From Corythucha ciliata (taxonomy: Eukaryota; Arthropoda; Insecta; Hemiptera; Tingidae): a DNA stretch of 64,000 nucleotides. The position numbers and the translations under genes were made by a program. Positions 60,103-64,000 of the stretch are shown here, piece by piece (the stretch's first letter is position 1; each line of letters begins with the position of its first letter). The stretch covers positions 10,083,009-10,147,008 of the forward strand of contig CM075938.1 of the NCBI GenBank assembly GCA_038030265.1, written 5' to 3'. The notes beneath the pieces are model-generated. The model ran no database searches. It was not told the origin of the DNA and saw only the letters and a program-made list of their open reading frames with translations.

Positions 60103-61500
60103 ATAAACTCTAGTTCACTGATCCCATATTTACCTTTCCTCCCTCCATTCTACTACAGAAACATTTATTTTTTTTAAAAAAAACGAACCCAATCGCTGCT
60201 ATTTTACTTCCTTTCCTCCTTGTTTCGATTTCATTAATTCCGCCCCCCCCCCACAACCAATTCCTACACCACGGCAGACTTTTGACAAGCGAAATACAGA
60301 AAAAGAAAAACTAGTGTAATAATCCCCAGATATCTCGTATGCAAAACTCGACACCGTCGTCCCTTAAAAGGCAATGAAATCCGTTGCCCCCGGTATGTGT
60401 GTAATCTCTTTCTCTCGCTTCAATTTATACAGCCCAGAAAATAACAAATACAAAAAAACAAATCTTGTTTCGTGGTGTGAAGCCAATATCACTGGAAGGG
60501 GCAGGGAAGGGGTGGAGGAAAGTGCTGAGAAATCCCCACTTGACAACTTCCATTAAAAAAAAAAAGCTACCAAAGATGACGGTGAGGCGAGGGAAAATTA
60601 GCATAAAAAAATACGCGATTTGACGCTTCATTGTCAAAATGATTACAACGCGATTTTTAATCTTTTTTTTGTCTTCAAATGAACACATATAAAGGGCAGT
60701 TAACTGTAATTTTTCCTTGGACGTCCGTCAAGGAAAAAAAATAAAAGTTTGACAGCTACATGGTAACCTCATTCGTTTCAACCGTCGAATAACGCCACTT
60801 TTAGTGCAAAATAATAAATATATATAAAAAAACACATATTTAACAGAACAAGAAATTTTAGTAAACAATAGAAAGTCATTAGCTGTACCCCCTACCACCC
60901 CTCATTCCCTCCCACACTGGAACAACTCGTAACAGATTATAAACGCGCATCGTACATTCCCCTTTTCACGGCTATGTGCCCCCGACTTCCTTTCTTTTTC
61001 ACCCCATATAGCCCCGTGTGAGATACAAGTTGAAGGTCATTCGCAATGACTAGTTTTTTTTTTTTTTTTGTTACGCTCGCTTTTTATCACATTCTTTCCT
61101 GTTCATGTGTGTTGTCGAAGTTTTTTCAGTGAAGGAAAACACGTCGATAAAAAATTCCAGCGATTACAATGAAAGAGGAACTTGGAGGGTCTGCGGGGTC
61201 TATTGACATTCAGAAAATTATTCTCGCCGGCAATCCCAGCTTTGTCGATCGTTCCTTCCTATCTAAATTCTTTGCGGTTCAGTTTTTGGTGGTTCCACAA
61301 GCCTGAGAACGAGGAATTTATACAGGAAACAGTGGGTTATTGAGCTTCGAAAAAAAAAAAAAAAAACGTGTCAAGTTTCAAACCGCCTGCAGAGTTCTGA
61401 ACTAGCGGCGCCCAGTTGTCTGATTTGCTCAACAGTGGTGAAATACAGTCGATTCCAGCCCAAAACACAACAGAGTCGAACCGCGCCAAAAGCTGGATGG
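60103..61500. other. Gene-free region
   Basis: AT-rich sequence with C, A and T runs (for example C10 near 60,242 and T17 near 61,053). Nothing recognisable as a gene was seen. Confidence 0.6.
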
Positions 61501-62570
61501 CGCTTAAAGACGAAAAAATCGGTATTTTTAAGTACAGAAGATGAGAACGAACGGCTAAACTCGCTTTTAAGATTGAAAAGAACGCTGATTCAGGGGTGAA
61601 ATTGAAAAAAAAAAATTGCTGAAATTTATGGCTGTTAATATTGAGAAAAAGCGCTAATTCACAGCTGACATTGAGACAATACAAAATCACGAATTGCAGG
61701 GGGAGGGGGGCAAAATCGGGACAGAAATTAGGAAAAAGCGCTAATTCACGCACCTAAAACTGAGAAAAGCACTAATTCAAGGATGAAAAAGAGAAAAACG
61801 CGAATTCGCGTCTTATAAAACAAGAAACACGCTAATTCAAATTGTGATAAAGTGCTACAATTTAGCAGCTTAAACAATTGAGAAAAAGCGCAAATTCACA
61901 TGCTAAAAGGGAGAAAAGCCAACTCATGGATTCTCGGGGCGCTAATTCACGGGTGAAATAGACAAAAACGCGAATTCGCATCAAAATAAAACTGGAGCAA
62001 AACCCAGCTAAGGTATGAAAAATTACAATTTTACGGATAAAATCGAGAAAAAACGCTTTAAGTCACAGGTAAATTAAAAAAATGTAGAAAAATCACTAAT
62101 TAGCAGCTAAATTGAGGAAATTTTCTAGCTTAACGAGAAAGGGTGCTAAATCGTGGATAAGATTGAGAATTAACGCCAAAATTCGCGGCCTGAATTGGAA
62201 ATTATTGCTAATTCGCGGCTTGAATTGGAAAATATTGCTAATTTGCGGATAATGCACAGATTAGCGCCAATTCACATCTGAGCGGATCAGAGCGCTGATT
62301 TCACATCGTGAAATCAAGAAAAACGCGAATTCCCGTCTAAAAGTGGCGGAAAACTTTAATTCACAACTAAGGCATGACAAATTTCAATTTTTCGAATGAA
62401 ATCGAGAAAAGGCACTATATTCGCAGCTAAGAAACGTACTCATTCACTGCTAAAATTGAGAGTATAAAAGGCTGATTCACAGCTGCAATTGAGAAAACGC
62501 CAACTTGCAGATTCTTGGGGAACTTCAGGAATAAAATCGAGAAAAAGTGCAAGATCAAGTGGCTAAAAAT
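61500..62570 (-). repeat. Family A minisatellite array A10, inverted
   Basis: The array is collinear with A7 from a shared start motif (GAAAAAATCG) to the block ending GCAGATTCTTGGGG, so the two are copies of one longer unit. It lacks the SINE-like insert found in A7. Confidence 0.92.
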
Positions 62571-62571
62571 A

Positions 62572-63095
62572 TGGTTTAGCCGCTAAGTAGCGCTTTTTGT
62601 CAATTTCATTAGCGAATTAGCTATTTTTCTCAATTTTTGCTGTGGATTAGTGTACCTATGTCCCAATTTCAGCAGCTAATTAGCCATTCTTCTCAATTTT
62701 AGTCGTGAATAAAATTGAAAAAAAGCGCTAATTCACGGGTAAAATTTAGAAAAACACGAATTGGCGTTTGAAATGGAGAAAAAGCGCTAATTTGTGGATA
62801 AAATTTGAACAGAGCACTCAAACGCTACCTCTACTTTGCGGATTCTTGAGGCAAATTCACGGGTAATTCATGGCTAGGAATTACTAATAAGCACCGCGAT
62901 TCGCAGCTAAAACTGGAAAATGTGCTAATTCGCTGATAAAATTGAGAGAAAAACGCTAATTCACAGCTTAGATTTAGAAAAATTGCTAATTTGCGGATAA
63001 AAATGGGAAAGAACACTTAAATGCTACCTAATTTACGAATTCTTGAGGCAACTTCACGGCTAAGAGCTTATAAAAAGTCGTTTCACAGTGGTTGT
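62572..63095. repeat. Family A units with strand switches
   Basis: Units are in plus orientation from about 62,572 to 62,710 (TTTAGCCGCTAAGTAGCG), then minus to 63,095. The switch at 62,571 brings oppositely oriented repeats together head to head. Confidence 0.85.
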
Positions 63096-63270
63096 GACTA
63101 GAGTGTATCCGCACAAAAAAAAACGGAGATAAATGTTTAAATTTTAATTATTTGTGAAATATTGTACCACTGAAGATGACCCGATAAGGGATGAAAATCG
63201 ATTCCTGGGAAGAGGAATAATGCTTTGGAATTATCCTTCGTACTCTACTACAACATGGCCTTTCAAACAT
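63096..63270. other. Unique insert between A units, retroelement-like
   Basis: CTGAAGA at 63,170-63,176, a GACCC/GGGAT hairpin with one mismatch, and GAAA at 63,193-63,196 follow the order of a hammerhead core. A small ATAAT/ATTAT stem lies downstream near 63,220. The block may be the tail of a retroelement inserted into the repeats. Confidence 0.35.
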
Positions 63271-63274
63271 CATG

Positions 63275-64000
63275 TTAAATTATTACTTTTAGTTGCAAAT
63301 TAGCGCTGTTTCTACATATTATATATCCGCTAATTAGCACTTATGCTCAATTTAAGCCGCTAAAATTAGCGATTTTACCAATTTTATCCGCGAATTAGCA
63401 CTTTTTGTCAAATTTAGCAGCAAGTAACGTTTTTCTCAATTTTAGCCGCAAGTAACGCTATTTTCAAGTTCAGTCGCGAACATACCGTTTATTTTTCACC
63501 TACATGGCCAAGAATTTGCTTTTTTCTCCATTTTAGCCACTAAATGACCTTGAGTAGCAGCGAATTGGCGAATTCTCGACATTATCTGCCAATTAGAATT
63601 TGTCTCAACTATAGCTACGAATTAGCGCTAATTTTTTTTCGGGACATTCTCGATTTCCCTCAAAGCCCTTCGTGAGTAGTAGCGTTTTTCCTCAATTAGC
63701 ATCGAAGTATCGTTTTAATTTGAGTAATTAGCGTTTGATTCGAGGTTTATCGATTTTAGCCACGAATCAGCGTTTTGCTCAATTCTATACGCGAATCAAG
63801 CGTTTTTCCCTATTTTAGCCGTGAATTAACATTTTTCTTCACTTTAGCTATGAATTAGTGATTTTTTTTTACTTTCGTATCCAAGAATTATCGTTTTTTC
63901 TACGCTTTATCCGAGAAATAAATATTTCTCTCAATTTCATCCGTGAATCAACAATTTTACTCAATTTTAGCAGCGAATTTGTGTTTTTCTTAATTTTACT
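63275..64000 (+). repeat. Family A minisatellite array A11, continues past the window
   Basis: Plus-orientation units run to the last base of the window (TTTTAGCAGCGAATTTGTG near 63,966), so the array is cut by the window edge. Confidence 0.9.

Overview
This is a eukaryotic, intron-scale window, most likely from an arthropod. The best evidence is one exon on the minus strand at 36,244-36,429. It encodes the first CCCH zinc finger of muscleblind and reads closest to the arthropod form of the protein. It ends exactly on a GT splice donor. No other muscleblind exon is recognisable, so if the assembly is right the exon has more than 36 kb of intron downstream (towards position 1) and probably more than 27 kb upstream. 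Most of the window would then be muscleblind intron. A second real gene lies on the plus strand at 25,211-26,074: an uninterrupted class I phosphatidylinositol transfer protein, with its own poly(A) signal. It is probably a retrogene nested antisense in the muscleblind intron. No rRNA, complete tRNA or CRISPR array was found.

Roughly 30 kb, a little under half of the window, is old tandem repeat in four families. Family A (30 bp, core TTTTAGCCGCGAATTAGCG) lies at 3.95-6.6, 19.75-22.66, 32.2-35.6, 39.55-40.0, 48.1-48.7, 50.6-51.9, 54.4-59.5 and 61.5-64.0 kb, in both orientations. Family B (30 bp, CTAAAGAACCAATTTCGCGG) lies mainly at 11.0-13.9 kb, with diverged patches at 47.75, 49.8 and 56.64 kb. 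Family D (30 bp, core TTTTAGGGCGCGAATCGTC) lies at 18.4-19.7, 26.75-27.6, 40.0-40.5 and 48.8-49.7 kb. Family C (17 bp, CTGTGGTTGGACCTTTG) lies at 14.55-15.77, 27.63-29.39 and 40.72-42.83 kb. A, B and D share a period and a CGCGAA-type core and look like one superfamily. The long open frames in C and in the youngest A array come from stop-free repeat units and are not credible genes.

The most interesting structure is at 54,159-60,094. It is a candidate non-autonomous DNA transposon of about 5.9 kb, flanked by a perfect 8-bp direct repeat (CACGTGAA), with ends CAGGGG...GGATACA in inverted orientation. Its interior is a family A array. A second element at 56,520-58,382, with its own inverted ends and a 7-bp direct repeat, splits that array. 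A SINE-like sequence at about 56,212-56,480 is inserted as well, and the array at 61.5-62.5 kb preserves the matching empty site. This suggests that the minisatellites are carried by transposons rather than being independent satellites. The remaining sequence is AT-rich and low in complexity, with many homopolymer A, T, C and G runs, potential G-quadruplexes, hairpins and a few hammerhead-ribozyme-like motifs.
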